64,000 nt of DNA from Acidobacteriota bacterium (GCA_003225495.1 QIAJ01000169.1:24826-88825), one strand, 5' to 3'. Positions 28,557 through 38,347 are shown, counted from the first letter of the stretch. Made by a program: numbers and translations. Notes: generated by a model not told the origin, from the letters alone.

Positions 28557-28802
28557 ATGAAACAACGCGAACGAGTTGCAAAGAAGCGACGATCCAAGAG
28601 CAAGGCGAAGGCGGCCAAGAAGCGCGCACCCTACCTACTGCCCGAATTCGCGGCGCTTTACAAGCCACTCAAGATGCCCGTAACCCTCCGGTTGGATGCT
28701 GACATCGTGGCATGGTTCAAGAAACAGGGGCAAGGCTACCAGACCCGAATCAACCAGGCCTTGCGGAAGTTGATGACGGGCGATCGCAAGAGGACTGGAT
28801 AG
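28557..28802 (+). CDS. BrnA/DUF4415-like antitoxin-type protein, no BrnT partner adjacent
   Basis: LKMPVTLRLDADIVAWFKKQGQGYQTRINQALRKLM is the BrnA-type ribbon-helix-helix signature. Confidence 0.8.
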   Translation: MKQRERVAKKRRSKSKAKAAKKRAPYLLPEFAALYKPLKMPVTLRLDADIVAWFKKQGQGYQTRINQALRKLMTGDRKRTG

Positions 28803-28964
28803 CAGGGCCAAGCCAGTGCGCGAGATACTGTTCAGGATTTTTCTCAAGTTCCCCCCCGCGCGAAGTTGGGACTTGGTTTGACAGCCTACGACTTTGCGGA
28901 AATCGTTACGCTAAAATTTTGGTGGTGATGCCACCTGATTCACACTCTTACGAGGTTCATCCGC

Positions 28965-29798
28965 ATGAAGCAAACGCGCGTTGCTGTTTTGCTAGTTGCC
29001 AGCTGCATTTTTACTTTGAATGCTTTCGCCCAGGACGAGACTCCTACCGATGCTGAAGGATGCAAGGACTCGCCTTTAATCACCCGCATGCCAGGAAGTT
29101 TGATAAAGAGTTGCGAGAACAAGGAGTTTGATCAGGCGGAAATGCCGGCGGATAAGGATGCCGAAGGAAACATCCAGCAGAAAACTTTGGAGGGCGAGCT
29201 TCACACCTGGGATTACGGCACGCGCGCGGGAGTGAGCGAAATCCAGGTGTTCCGCAACTTCGAGACGGCGCTCAAGCAGGCGGGCTTCAGCATTGTGTTC
29301 GAGCAATCGCCCGGAACGATCACCGCGCATAAGGGCAATACCTGGTTCATGCTCGACAACAAGGGAGAGTTTTACTACCAGACGGTCATCACTGTGAAGC
29401 AGATGACTCAGGAAGTAACAGCGGATGCATCCAGCATCGCTGATGAACTGAACAAGAGCGGGCACATCGCGCTCTACGGCATTCACTTTGAAAGTGGCAA
29501 AGCGGCGATCCTGCCGGACTCTGAAAGCGTGCTGGGCGAAATTGCAAAGATGTTGCAGCAGAATCCGGACGTGAAAATCAGCGTCGAAGGACACACGGAC
29601 AATGTAGGCTCAGCGGCCAGCAACCAGGCGCTGTCGGAAAAGCGCGCACAGGCTGTGGTGACATGGCTGACTTCGCATGGAGTGGCGGCGGCGCGCCTTA
29701 AGGCAAAGGGATGGGGACAATCCAAACCACTCGCCGACAACGGCTCGGATGAGGGCCGCGGAAAAAATCGGCGCGTCGAACTGGTGAAAGCGTCGTAA
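28965..29798 (+). CDS. OmpA-family protein
   Basis: Signal peptide; C-terminal IHFESGKAAILPDSESVLGEIAKMLQQNPDVKISVEGHTDNVGSAASNQALSEKRAQAV. Confidence 0.92.
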   Translation: MKQTRVAVLLVASCIFTLNAFAQDETPTDAEGCKDSPLITRMPGSLIKSCENKEFDQAEMPADKDAEGNIQQKTLEGELHTWDYGTRAGVSEIQVFRNFETALKQAGFSIVFEQSPGTITAHKGNTWFMLDNKGEFYYQTVITVKQMTQEVTADASSIADELNKSGHIALYGIHFESGKAAILPDSESVLGEIAKMLQQNPDVKISVEGHTDNVGSAASNQALSEKRAQAVVTWLTSHGVAAARLKAKGWGQSKPLADNGSDEGRGKNRRVELVKAS

Positions 29799-29870
29799 GG
29801 CAACGCGTCGTTCAGAGTACCTTGTTTTGGGTATATAAGAGCTGGACTCGCTTGGTTAGCATTTTCGTTC

Positions 29871-30746
29871 GTGGAGTCTACGAATGAAATTGCAGGAGTA
29901 CGAGCCTTCTCTTGGGCAGTTTTTGCAAATCTTTCTCTCAGCGGGTTAATTATTTGTCAGACGGTGGAGTTGCCGACTTCGACCGCGCCTGCCGCCATTC
30001 CGGCCCCTGCTCATGTGATTGTCGTCATTGAGGAAAATCACGGGTACTCGCAAATCATAGGCTCCGGTCAGGCTCCCTATATTAATTCTCTCGCCACTCA
30101 AGGAGCGCTATTCACCAATTCATTCGCGGTTACGCATCCGAGCGAACCCAATTATTTGGCATTATTCTCAGGATCGAAGCACGGGATTACCGACGACTCC
30201 TGTCCGCATACCTTCACATCGCGATCACTGGAGAGCATGCTGATCGCAGCGGGAAAGACTTTCACGGGTTATTCAGAAGACCTGCCGGGAGTGGGCTCGC
30301 AGGTTTGCGGCTCAGGAAAGTATGCCCGCAAGCACGCTCCGTGGACAGACTTCTCGAAGGACCTTGCAACTGACAACCAGCCTTTCAGCAACTTCCCGTC
30401 CGACTTCTCGAAGCTGCCAACCGTCGCTTTCGTAGTTCCGAACCTCGACAATGACATGCACGATGGGAGCATCCAGCAAGGCGACCGCTGGCTGCAAACG
30501 AATCTGTTGCCGTACGTAACCTGGGCACAGAACAACAACAGTCTGCTAATCATCCAGTTCGACGAAGACGATGGCACAAGTGGCAACCACATCGTCACAA
30601 TTTTTTTGGGGCCGATGGTCAAGCCAGGGAAGTACGGCGAAAAGATCAATCACTATAGCGTGCTCCGTACGTTTGAGGACATGTACGGGCTGGCGCATCT
30701 GGGCAGGACGGCAACCGCGACGCCCATCACGGATGTGTGGAAGTAG
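29871..30746 (+). CDS. Secreted phosphoesterase / acid phosphatase family protein
   Basis: HVIVVIEENHGYSQIIGSGQAPYINSLATQGALFTNSFAVTHPSEPNYLALFSG. Confidence 0.82.
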   Translation: MESTNEIAGVRAFSWAVFANLSLSGLIICQTVELPTSTAPAAIPAPAHVIVVIEENHGYSQIIGSGQAPYINSLATQGALFTNSFAVTHPSEPNYLALFSGSKHGITDDSCPHTFTSRSLESMLIAAGKTFTGYSEDLPGVGSQVCGSGKYARKHAPWTDFSKDLATDNQPFSNFPSDFSKLPTVAFVVPNLDNDMHDGSIQQGDRWLQTNLLPYVTWAQNNNSLLIIQFDEDDGTSGNHIVTIFLGPMVKPGKYGEKINHYSVLRTFEDMYGLAHLGRTATATPITDVWK

Positions 30747-30788
30747 CCGCACCCGGCTAATTCTCCATGAGAACGTCGGCGCCTGGCG

Positions 30789-31280
30789 TCAATCGAGCGG
30801 CAACATGTATCCGGGCGTTCCGCCCAATCGGCCTCCAAAGGCTTGGGCGTCCAGTACTGCCATGTCCCACGAGAACCATGACACGGGCGTGAGCCGTATG
30901 GTGACATCATCGAACGATGCAAACACAGCCCCGACGTGGGGATCGGAGATCGCGGCGGCGCTCAGATATCGGCTGTGGATGCGCAGATTTATTTCCTTGG
31001 ACTGCTCTCCTGAAAGCACATCCACTCTTCCGGCAGCAGTTACACCCCGCTCCGTTCCAGGCTTTCGCGCGTCGACCATCAGCGAAGCCTTGGGCCGCGC
31101 CGCCACGTTACGAGCTTTCTGGGTCTTGGAAGAGGTCGCGATGAACAGGCTGCCGGACTCGAAGAGATACCAGACCGCAGTCAAGTGGATGCTCCCATCT
31201 GCGTTCTCGGTTCCGAGTGACGCAATGTGGCGTCCTTGCAGGAATTTCTGAAGACTTGAGTCCAGGGTTCGAGTCGGCAT
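30789..31280 (-). CDS. Pyridoxamine 5'-phosphate oxidase-like FMN-binding-fold protein
   Basis: LQGRHIASLGTENADGSIHLTAVWYLFESGSLFIATSSKTQKARNVAARPKASLMVDAR. Confidence 0.85.
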   Translation of the reverse strand: MPTRTLDSSLQKFLQGRHIASLGTENADGSIHLTAVWYLFESGSLFIATSSKTQKARNVAARPKASLMVDARKPGTERGVTAAGRVDVLSGEQSKEINLRIHSRYLSAAAISDPHVGAVFASFDDVTIRLTPVSWFSWDMAVLDAQAFGGRLGGTPGYMLPLD

Positions 31281-31547
31281 TTTTTCCTCCGCAGCTGTAT
31301 TTCGCGCCCGCCCAAGCTAAACACAAAAGTGCGGGACGGCCCGAGGCACGCCCGATTCCACCCTCATTCTCGCATGTGAAACTTATTTGGTTCGGCGGTG
31401 CGTTCACTTTAGACGAGCGGGATCAGGAAAGGTATTTCTTATCGAGGCGCGGGTCATCGGCAAGTTGGACCCATTGAAATCTTTTTCAAAATGGGCGCGC
31501 TCTGCATTTCTGTTTGGCATCCAAATTCCAACCCGGAGGATTTGTCA

Positions 31548-32081
31548 ATGGATGACAAGCTAATGCGGGAGTTGGTAAATGAACTGTCGTCAGCCCTCGA
31601 GGGTCTGGAAACACAAAACCTCGCGGTGCTGGAGTTCCTGAAAGCGCAAAAAAAGGGCGCGGACAAATTGGCTCCTTACCTTGAGCAGGCCGAAAAGACG
31701 AGTAGCGTGAAATGGATGGCCACCCGGGCACGGCTTAATCATCTCCTCGATGGGGCAGCCCGAGAAGCGGAGCGGGCGGCAGAGAAATCCGCAGAGACGC
31801 AGGCTAAGCCAGCAGAGGCGGCGGCGAAGATCGAGAAAAGCAGCGAGAGTGAAAACACAAAATCCAACGAAGCCCCGTCGGGGCAGCGCGAAAAATTAGA
31901 AGGCAGAGAAAAAACCGCGGAACTGAGGAAATCAGAACATACGATAAACGACACTGCCTCACGAACAAGTGAAAAAACATCATCTGGCAAACCGAAGACC
32001 GCAGAATCAACGGACAATCAAGCTGACGCAAAGCCATCAACCGAAAAACAATCGGGTCACGCGACAAAAAGTGCGGCGTAA
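31548..32081 (+). CDS. Hypothetical protein with helical N-terminus and Lys/Glu/Ser/Thr-rich low-complexity C-terminus
   Basis: MDDKLMRELVNELSSALEGLETQNLAVLEFLKAQKK... then charged low-complexity tail. Confidence 0.5.
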   Translation: MDDKLMRELVNELSSALEGLETQNLAVLEFLKAQKKGADKLAPYLEQAEKTSSVKWMATRARLNHLLDGAAREAERAAEKSAETQAKPAEAAAKIEKSSESENTKSNEAPSGQREKLEGREKTAELRKSEHTINDTASRTSEKTSSGKPKTAESTDNQADAKPSTEKQSGHATKSAA

Positions 32082-32200
32082 GCGACGACGGAAGCCCCCT
32101 GCAGGAGTGTCGTTTTCAGCCGTCTCGTCAAGGGGGCGAAAACTCGATTGGTTCGTTAGCCCCTGAGCGGGTCGCCGCGGCGAGTTCGATGCCGCGGCCA

Positions 32201-32346
32201 TGCAGCGCCTGAAGGCGGACTGAAGAGGCGCTGTTACGGCACGCCTGAAAGGCGTGCCTTGATACGAACCTTACACTCGCAAGTGGGCGGAGCGAGAGAA
32301 AAGCCGGGACGGAAAGCTTCGTATCAGGATGCGGCTTCAGCCGTAT
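32201..32346. repeat. Left copy of RAYT-flanking REP-like repeat unit
   Basis: Hairpin GGCACGCC-TGAAA-GGCGTGCC (32238-32258), then TTGATACGAACCTT and CGTATCAGGAT + imperfect hairpin around GGCTTCAGCC. Confidence 0.75.
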
Positions 32347-32897
32347 CGACCAAGCGGCGTACCTCGACGGGCTTTAGCCCCTGCGGCGGTGGATCGAGTT
32401 CGAGCCCAGACCTCGCCGAGGAAAACGGATACTGCTCCGCTGTCAGGACCAAGCGCCGCTTTACGGGATTGTTGCGAATGTAGTCTCGAACCTTAGCGTA
32501 CGCCGATGAGTCCACGATACGCACTTCAGAGAATCCCTTGTGCCAGACTGGGGCTTTCAAGTCCAGTTCCTTTCCGGCGCGGAATGCGAATCCACCCTTA
32601 ATGAATTGGACCGCCTTCTCAATACTGATCTCATTTCCCACCGTTAGCAGCAGATGAAATGTCAGGCATGACCACGAATTCATGCAGTCGGAACTTTCCT
32701 TGTGCTCGATATTCGTATAGCACTTTGAGAAACAATCCCGCAGCGCGGTCGGATTGAAGCATGTTGCGCTTGTTGCAGGTGGACGAGGTTACGAAGAAAG
32801 TGCGGGCGTTGGAGGTGATCTGCGCCAGTTCAGCGCGGCGCGGAGGGATGGACATTAAATGACGATGAATTGTGACGGGATCAGTTGTATGTGACAA
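32324..32897 (-). pseudogene. REP-associated tyrosine transposase (RAYT, IS200-like) with frameshift near 32657-32660
   Basis: Frame A ...RTFFVTSSTCNKRNMLQSDRAAGLFLKVLYEYRAQGKFRLHEFVVMPD; frame B ...FHLLLTVGNEISIEKAVQFIKGGFAFRAGKELDL...VWHKGFSEVRIVDSSAYAKVRDYIRNNPVKRRL. Confidence 0.85.
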
Positions 32898-32932
32898 GGG
32901 TCACGAGAGAAATGTGATGATCCCACATTGGG

Positions 32933-33083
32933 CCTGCAGCGCTTGAAGGCGCACTTCTCCATGACGCTGTTGCGGCACGCCTGAAAGGCGTGCCCTGATA
33001 CGAACCTTTCGCTCGGATGGCGGCAAGCTATGGACAAACCAAGAGGAAAAGGATTCGTATCAGGATATGGCTTCAGCCATATC
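32933..33083. repeat. Right copy of RAYT-flanking REP-like repeat unit
   Basis: Hairpin GGCACGCC-TGAAA-GGCGTGCC (32974-32994), CTGATACGAACCTTT, then CGTATCAG and hairpin GATATGGCT-TC-AGCCATATC (33064-33083). Confidence 0.78.
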
Positions 33084-33557
33084 AAAGTTGAGACATCACG
33101 ATGGCTTGAGCCGCTGCGGTCGGCGCGGTGAAATGGGGATGTCTCGACACTGCGAGATATGCCGGCCCGGTCAACGAATTGTGGATCCGGTCAGCTTAAC
33201 GTTTCTAGCTTGAGGCGTTCAAGTTCTACTGTTTTGCGAAGATTCAACCATGGCCGGCGACTCTTCCGACTGCTCCGGGTTATAGCCGAGCGCCTCGGAC
33301 GGTTCACAACAATGCCCACAAGCTCGCCCACGTGGCTCTTGAAGCAATCAAACGGGTCTGTCACCTGCTTAGAATGGCTTCCCTAGGCCCCTGTATTAAT
33401 AGCATTCGGAAGGCGGCAAAGATGGAGTAGAGCCATGCCGTCGGGAACGAGATACCTAGTTTCGCTTCCTGAGCTTCGCGAGAGCACGTGCGCTCTTTTG
33501 TGGACCCCCAATGATCCCACTTTTGTGTAACCGAGCATCTGGCCTACGCATCTAATT

Positions 33558-33587
33558 CTTGACAGTGACCCACTCAAGTTCTAGCAT
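33558..33587 (+). promoter_or_regulatory. dnaK promoter overlapped by HAIR-like (HspR) operator
   Basis: CTTGACA-N7-ACTCAAG (33558-33578) vs HAIR consensus CTTGAGT-N7-ACTCAAG; -35 TTGACA (33559-33564), 17-bp spacer, -10 TAGCAT (33582-33587). Confidence 0.72.
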
Positions 33588-33650
33588 GCTTTAGGACGCA
33601 AGCGTAATACCATTGATTGTAAAGCACTTATTAATTTAGGAGGACGCGAT

Positions 33651-35591
33651 ATGGGAAAGATTATTGGAATTGACTTGGGCACCACCAACTCTTGCGTGGC
33701 GGTTATGGAGGGTGGAGAGCCGAAGGTGATCCCCAATGAAGAGGGGGGCCGGACCACGCCTTCGGTGGTTGGGTTTACCAAGACCGGGGAGAGGCTGGTG
33801 GGGCAGGTTGCTAAGCGGCAGGCCATTACCAATCCGGAGAACACGATTTTTTCGATTAAGCGCTTTATGGGACGGCGCTTCGACGAAGTGAATGAAGAAA
33901 TGAAGATGGTCCCGTACAAGGTCGAGCGCGATGGGGATAACGTCGCGATCGTGGCGCAGGGGAAGAAATATTCTCCGCCCGAGATCTCGGCGATGATCCT
34001 GCAAAAGCTGAAGAAGGCGGCGGAAGACTATCTGGGCGAGAAAGTGACCGAGGCGGTCATCACCGTGCCGGCGTACTTCAACGATGCGCAGCGACAGGCT
34101 ACGAAAGATGCCGGGAAGATTGCCGGGCTCGATGTAAAGCGCATTATCAATGAGCCAACGGCGGCGGCGCTCGCTTACGGGCTCGACAAGGGCAAGGACG
34201 AGACAATTGCGGTCTACGACTTCGGCGGTGGAACGTTTGATATCTCGGTGCTGGAAGTCGGCGAAGGCGTGATTGAGGTCAAGGCTACCAACGGCGACAC
34301 TCACCTGGGCGGTGACAACATCGACCAGCGACTGGTCGACTGGCTGATCGACGAGTTCAAGAAAGACGAAGGGCTCGACCTTCGTGGCAAGGGCAACGAA
34401 ATGGCGCTGCAGCGTCTAAGAGACGCGGCGGAACGCGCCAAGATCGAGCTCTCGACCACCATGGAACACGAGATCAATCTGCCGTTCATCACTGCGGATG
34501 CTTCTGGTCCGAAGCACCTGGTGAAGAAGCTGACGCGGGCGAAGCTCGAGTCGATGGTGGAAGACCTGATTCAGAAATCGGTCGGGCCTTGCAAACAGTG
34601 CATGAAGGATGCGGGCGTCGATGCCAGCAAGATCAATGAAGTCGTGCTGGTCGGCGGACAGACTCGCATGCCGCGCATTCAGGCGCTGGTGAAGGAACTG
34701 TTTGGCAAAGAACCGCACAAGGGCGTGAATCCGGATGAGGTCGTGGCGGTCGGCGCGGCGATTCAGGGTGGCGTGCCGGGCGGCGAAGTGAAAGACCTGC
34801 TGCTGCTGGATGTGACTCCGCTGACACTGTCGATTGAAACGCTGGGCGGCGTGGCTACGCCGATGATTCCGCGCAACACCACGATTCCGACGAAAAAGAC
34901 GGAAACGTTCTCGACGGCGGCGGATAGTCAGACGTCGGTTGAAGTGCATGTGTTGCAGGGCGAGCGTCCGCTGGCGGCGCAGAATCGGACTCTGGGCAAG
35001 TTCCATTTGACCGGATTGCCACCGGCTCCGCGAGGTGTGCCTCAGATCGAGGTGACGTTCGATATTGATGCCAATGGCATCCTGAATGTCACGGCGAAAG
35101 ATAACGCGACCGGCAAAGACCAGAAGATTACGATTACGTCGTCTTCGGGCTTGTCGAAAGAAGAAGTCGAGCGCATGGCGAAAGAAGCCGACGCACATTC
35201 GGCCGAAGACAAAGCGCAGCGCGAGGCGATTGAGGCCAAGAATCAGCTCGACACGCTCGTCTACAACATCGAGAAGATGCTGAAGGAGCATGGCGACAAG
35301 ATCGACGGCTCGGAACGCGGCGATGTCGAGAACGCACTGGCGGACGCGAAGAAGGCCATCGAGTCAAACGACAAGGCGCAAATGGACTCGGCGCGCGAGA
35401 AGCTGACGGCGGCATCCCACAAGCTGGCGGAGCAGATGTATAAGGCTACGCAGGCTGCGGGTGCTCCAGGAGCTGGGCCTTCGGCGGAAGCGGGGGCGGC
35501 TCCGGGCGGAAACGGTCAGGGGCAGCAATCGCAGAAGAAGGACGAAGGCGTAATCGACGCTGAGTACGTGGACGTCGAGGACAAGAAGTAG
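33651..35591 (+). CDS. dnaK: Molecular chaperone DnaK
   Basis: [40 protein letters not shown]...; [10 protein letters not shown]-like C-terminus. Confidence 0.98.
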   Translation: MGKIIGIDLGTTNSCVAVMEGGEPKVIPNEEGGRTTPSVVGFTKTGERLVGQVAKRQAITNPENTIFSIKRFMGRRFDEVNEEMKMVPYKVERDGDNVAIVAQGKKYSPPEISAMILQKLKKAAEDYLGEKVTEAVITVPAYFNDAQRQATKDAGKIAGLDVKRIINEPTAAALAYGLDKGKDETIAVYDFGGGTFDISVLEVGEGVIEVKATNGDTHLGGDNIDQRLVDWLIDEFKKDEGLDLRGKGNEMALQRLRDAAERAKIELSTTMEHEINLPFITADASGPKHLVKKLTRAKLESMVEDLIQKSVGPCKQCMKDAGVDASKINEVVLVGGQTRMPRIQALVKELFGKEPHKGVNPDEVVAVGAAIQGGVPGGEVKDLLLLDVTPLTLSIETLGGVATPMIPRNTTIPTKKTETFSTAADSQTSVEVHVLQGERPLAAQNRTLGKFHLTGLPPAPRGVPQIEVTFDIDANGILNVTAKDNATGKDQKITITSSSGLSKEEVERMAKEADAHSAEDKAQREAIEAKNQLDTLVYNIEKMLKEHGDKIDGSERGDVENALADAKKAIESNDKAQMDSAREKLTAASHKLAEQMYKATQAAGAPGAGPSAEAGAAPGGNGQGQQSQKKDEGVIDAEYVDVEDKK

Positions 35592-35623
35592 GCGAAGCAG
35601 CATTCACGATGTAACACTTTTGT

Positions 35624-35643
35624 GGGGGCGCGCTTGCGCCCCC
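35624..35643. terminator. GC-rich hairpin after dnaK
   Basis: GGGGGCGC-GCTT-GCGCCCCC; no clear T-tract follows. Confidence 0.4.
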
Positions 35644-35668
35644 AAATTGCATCTGACTCTTTATAGAG

Positions 35669-35743
35669 CTGTCATCCCGAGCGAAGCGAGGGATCTGTAG
35701 TCCGCGGCGAAATGCAGATCCCTCGCTCCGCTCGGGATGACAG
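35669..35743. repeat. Long palindromic REP-like repeat
   Basis: CTGTCATCCCGAGCGAAGCGAGGGATCTG ... CAGATCCCTCGCTCCGCTCGGGATGACAG: about 29-bp arms with one mismatch. Confidence 0.85.
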
Positions 35744-35776
35744 ATTTGAAAAACGAACCGGAAAGAGGAAAGCGAA

Positions 35777-35956
35777 TTGAGATTTGAAGTGAATGGACAG
35801 ATGTTTTTTGTGAACTTTGTCCCGGAAGAGGGACGGTGGTATTGCTACGCGCCCACCGATACGGGCGTGCAGCGGATTCCTGTGTCCATGGATGCTGCGC
35901 CGTTTGAAGCGTTTGCCATTCCGATGGACGAGCAGGCTAAGGAAGTGGTGAACTGA
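35777..35956 (+). CDS. Small protein (59 aa, TTG start) between dnaK and dnaJ, absent from ORF track
   Basis: (M)RFEVNGQMFFVNFVPEEGRWYCYAPTDTGVQRIPVSMDAAPFEAFAIPMDEQAKEVVN*. Confidence 0.6.
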   Translation: MRFEVNGQMFFVNFVPEEGRWYCYAPTDTGVQRIPVSMDAAPFEAFAIPMDEQAKEVVN

Positions 35957-36051
35957 GAAATCAGGTCTCAGGTGTTAGGTCTCAGTTGTCAGGCGAGCCG
36001 ACTATCGCTGACTTGCGAGTTAAGAAGCGGCTGAGTGCTGATCGTTAACAA

Positions 36052-37296
36052 ATGGCCACTCAAACTAAAGATTATTACGGCGCTCTCGGTGTGAAGAAGT
36101 CGGCGTCGGTCGATGAGATCCGCAAGGCATTTCGCAAGCTGGCACGCAAGTACCATCCTGACGTTAATCCTGGGGATAAGAGTGCAGAGGAGAAGTTCAA
36201 GACAATCTCCGAAGCCAATGAGGTCCTGAGCGATCCGAAAAAGCGCAAGATCTACGATCAGCTTGGGTTTTATTCGGACAATATCGACCCGGCGGCAGCT
36301 GAGGCTTATGCGCGCGGAGGTGGACAACCAAGCGCGGGCGGCTTCGACGGATTCCCGGGAGCGCAACAAGGGGCCGGATCGGCGGGCGCTGGCGGCGTTC
36401 ACTTTGATTTTGGCGGGTTTGATTTCTCCGACATGTTCGAAGGTGGGCGCGGCGGCGGGCGCAAGTCTTCAGGCAGCGGGGGCGGATTCCGCGATATTTT
36501 TTCCAACATTTTTACTGGCGGCGGACGGAATGCAGCTACAGAAGAAGGTCCTGAGCCGGGGAATGATCTGGAATATCAGGTGAATGTTCCGTTCTGGACG
36601 GCGATCCGGGGCGGTGTGATGCGTATTAATATTTCGCGCCGCGATGTCTGCGGAAATTGCCACGGGGAAGGGTATCTCGAGGCACCAGGGACTTGCCCAC
36701 AATGCAAGGGCAAAGGAACGATCGAGCAGACCGGCGGGCGGATGAAGTTCAATGTGACGTGTCCGCGATGCCATGGCACCGGGAAGAATATTTCAACTTG
36801 TCCGGTGTGCCATGGGGAAGGCACGGTCGAGCGCACCGATCCACTGGAAGTCCGCATCAAGGCCGGAACAAGGTCGGGGCAGAGGATTCGGCTCGCGGGT
36901 CGCGGGAATGCGGGATTGCGAGGCGGTCCGGCAGGCGACCTCTACGTGATCATCCGGACGGACGAGCATCCGGTGTTTCGTCGTGAGGGCGATGACATTT
37001 ACGTATCGGTACCGGTTACGGCGGTAGAAGCGGCGCTGGGAGCGAAGATCGAGGTGCCGACCATTGATGGCCGTAGCACACTGAAGATTCCTCCTGGGAC
37101 GCAGTCGGGCCAGAAACTGCGGCTGCGGGAAAAGGGTGTGCCGTCTGCTACTCAGGACGGCAAACGCGGTGATGAGATTGTCGAAGTCAGGGTCACGGTC
37201 CCGATGCCGCGTGATGAGAAGACGAAAGAATTGCTGCGGGAACTGGCGAAGCTGAACCCGGAGGATCCGCGGGAAGAGTTGTGGAAACAAATTTAA
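36052..37296 (+). CDS. dnaJ: Molecular chaperone DnaJ
   Basis: J-domain [37 protein letters not shown] region; CxxCxGxG zinc repeats ([32 protein letters not shown]). Confidence 0.97.
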   Translation: MATQTKDYYGALGVKKSASVDEIRKAFRKLARKYHPDVNPGDKSAEEKFKTISEANEVLSDPKKRKIYDQLGFYSDNIDPAAAEAYARGGGQPSAGGFDGFPGAQQGAGSAGAGGVHFDFGGFDFSDMFEGGRGGGRKSSGSGGGFRDIFSNIFTGGGRNAATEEGPEPGNDLEYQVNVPFWTAIRGGVMRINISRRDVCGNCHGEGYLEAPGTCPQCKGKGTIEQTGGRMKFNVTCPRCHGTGKNISTCPVCHGEGTVERTDPLEVRIKAGTRSGQRIRLAGRGNAGLRGGPAGDLYVIIRTDEHPVFRREGDDIYVSVPVTAVEAALGAKIEVPTIDGRSTLKIPPGTQSGQKLRLREKGVPSATQDGKRGDEIVEVRVTVPMPRDEKTKELLRELAKLNPEDPREELWKQI

Positions 37297-37359
37297 GTTT
37301 GCCGGCGGCAACGCACTCGCGAACGATTTTTGCCGATTGATGATGTCAATAAAAATTAG

Positions 37360-37372
37360 TTGACTGAGTCAA
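37360..37372. promoter_or_regulatory. Palindromic candidate operator upstream of MarR/GNAT gene
   Basis: TTGACT-G-AGTCAA, 43 bp 5' of the ATG at 37415. Confidence 0.4.
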
Positions 37373-37414
37373 TATATTGCAACTACCCTTGGGAGTAGTG
37401 ACTCGGAGGCAAGC

Positions 37415-38347
37415 ATGCCATCCTCTCCCAATGCATACGTCCAAACTGTCCGCAATTTCAATCGGTTTTATACCCGCCAGATCGGGCTCCTGAATGAAGG
37501 CTTGCTCGATAGCCCATTCTCTCTTACTGAGGTTCGCGCACTCTACGAGCTCGCGCATCGAGAACGCCCGACTGCATCGGATCTGTGCAAGGATCTCGGC
37601 TTGGATGCCGGTTATGCGAGCCGCATTCTGCGGAGTTTCGAAAAACAGGGTTTGATCGAGAAGAAGCCTTCCCCGCAGGATGCTCGCCAGAGCCTCCTGA
37701 GTCTGACTGGCAAGGGCCGGAAGATTTTCGAACCTCTGGATACGCGATCGGATGAGCAGGTGGACGGGATGTTGAAAGCACTGTCACCGGCGCAACAGGA
37801 AAATCTGGCACGGGCCATGCGGGTGATCGAGGCGGTGCTTGGTGGCCGTGAAAAACCTGAAGGCGCCTATGTGCTGCTGCGACAGCATCGACCGGGAGAC
37901 ATGGGGTGGGTCGTGCAGCGGCACGGGGAACTCTACTGGCAGGAGTACCAGTACGACGAGCGCTTCGAGGCGTTGGTAGCGAAGATTGCGGGTGACTTTG
38001 TCGAGAAACTTGTTCCGGCGCGAGAGCGCTGCTGGATCGCAGAGCGGAATGGCGAACGGGCTGGTTCGGTGTTTCTGGTGCAGAAATCAAAGACGATCTC
38101 GAAGTTGCGGTTGCTGCTGGTGGAGCCCTCGGCGCGGGGCCTCGGGATCGGAGGCCGGCTTGTTTACGAATGCGTGCGCTTTGCGCGCGAGGTTGGGTAC
38201 AAGAAAATGATGCTCTGGACGCAGAGTGAACTTACTTCGGCGCGAGCGATTTACCAGAAGGCGGGCTTTCAGTTGGTGGCTAAGAAGCGGCATCAGAGTT
38301 GGGGACGTAAGGATCTCGTCGCAGAGACTTGGGAGTTAGCGCTGTAA
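37415..38347 (+). CDS. Bifunctional MarR-type HTH / GNAT N-acetyltransferase
   Basis: MarR-like wHTH (LTEVRALYELAHRERPTASDLCKDLGLDAGYASRILRSFEKQGLIEKK) plus GNAT (LRLLLVEPSARGLGIGGRLVYECVRFAREVGYKKMMLWT). Confidence 0.92.
   Translation: MPSSPNAYVQTVRNFNRFYTRQIGLLNEGLLDSPFSLTEVRALYELAHRERPTASDLCKDLGLDAGYASRILRSFEKQGLIEKKPSPQDARQSLLSLTGKGRKIFEPLDTRSDEQVDGMLKALSPAQQENLARAMRVIEAVLGGREKPEGAYVLLRQHRPGDMGWVVQRHGELYWQEYQYDERFEALVAKIAGDFVEKLVPARERCWIAERNGERAGSVFLVQKSKTISKLRLLLVEPSARGLGIGGRLVYECVRFAREVGYKKMMLWTQSELTSARAIYQKAGFQLVAKKRHQSWGRKDLVAETWELAL

Noticed and set aside
34416-35291. 291-aa minus-strand ORF inside dnaK
   Set aside because: Antisense shadow of a highly conserved gene; Arg/His/Leu-rich with no domain signature.
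35961-35985. AGGTCTCAG direct repeat between the small ORF and dnaJ
   Set aside because: Only two 9-bp copies 14 bp apart; too short to call a functional repeat.
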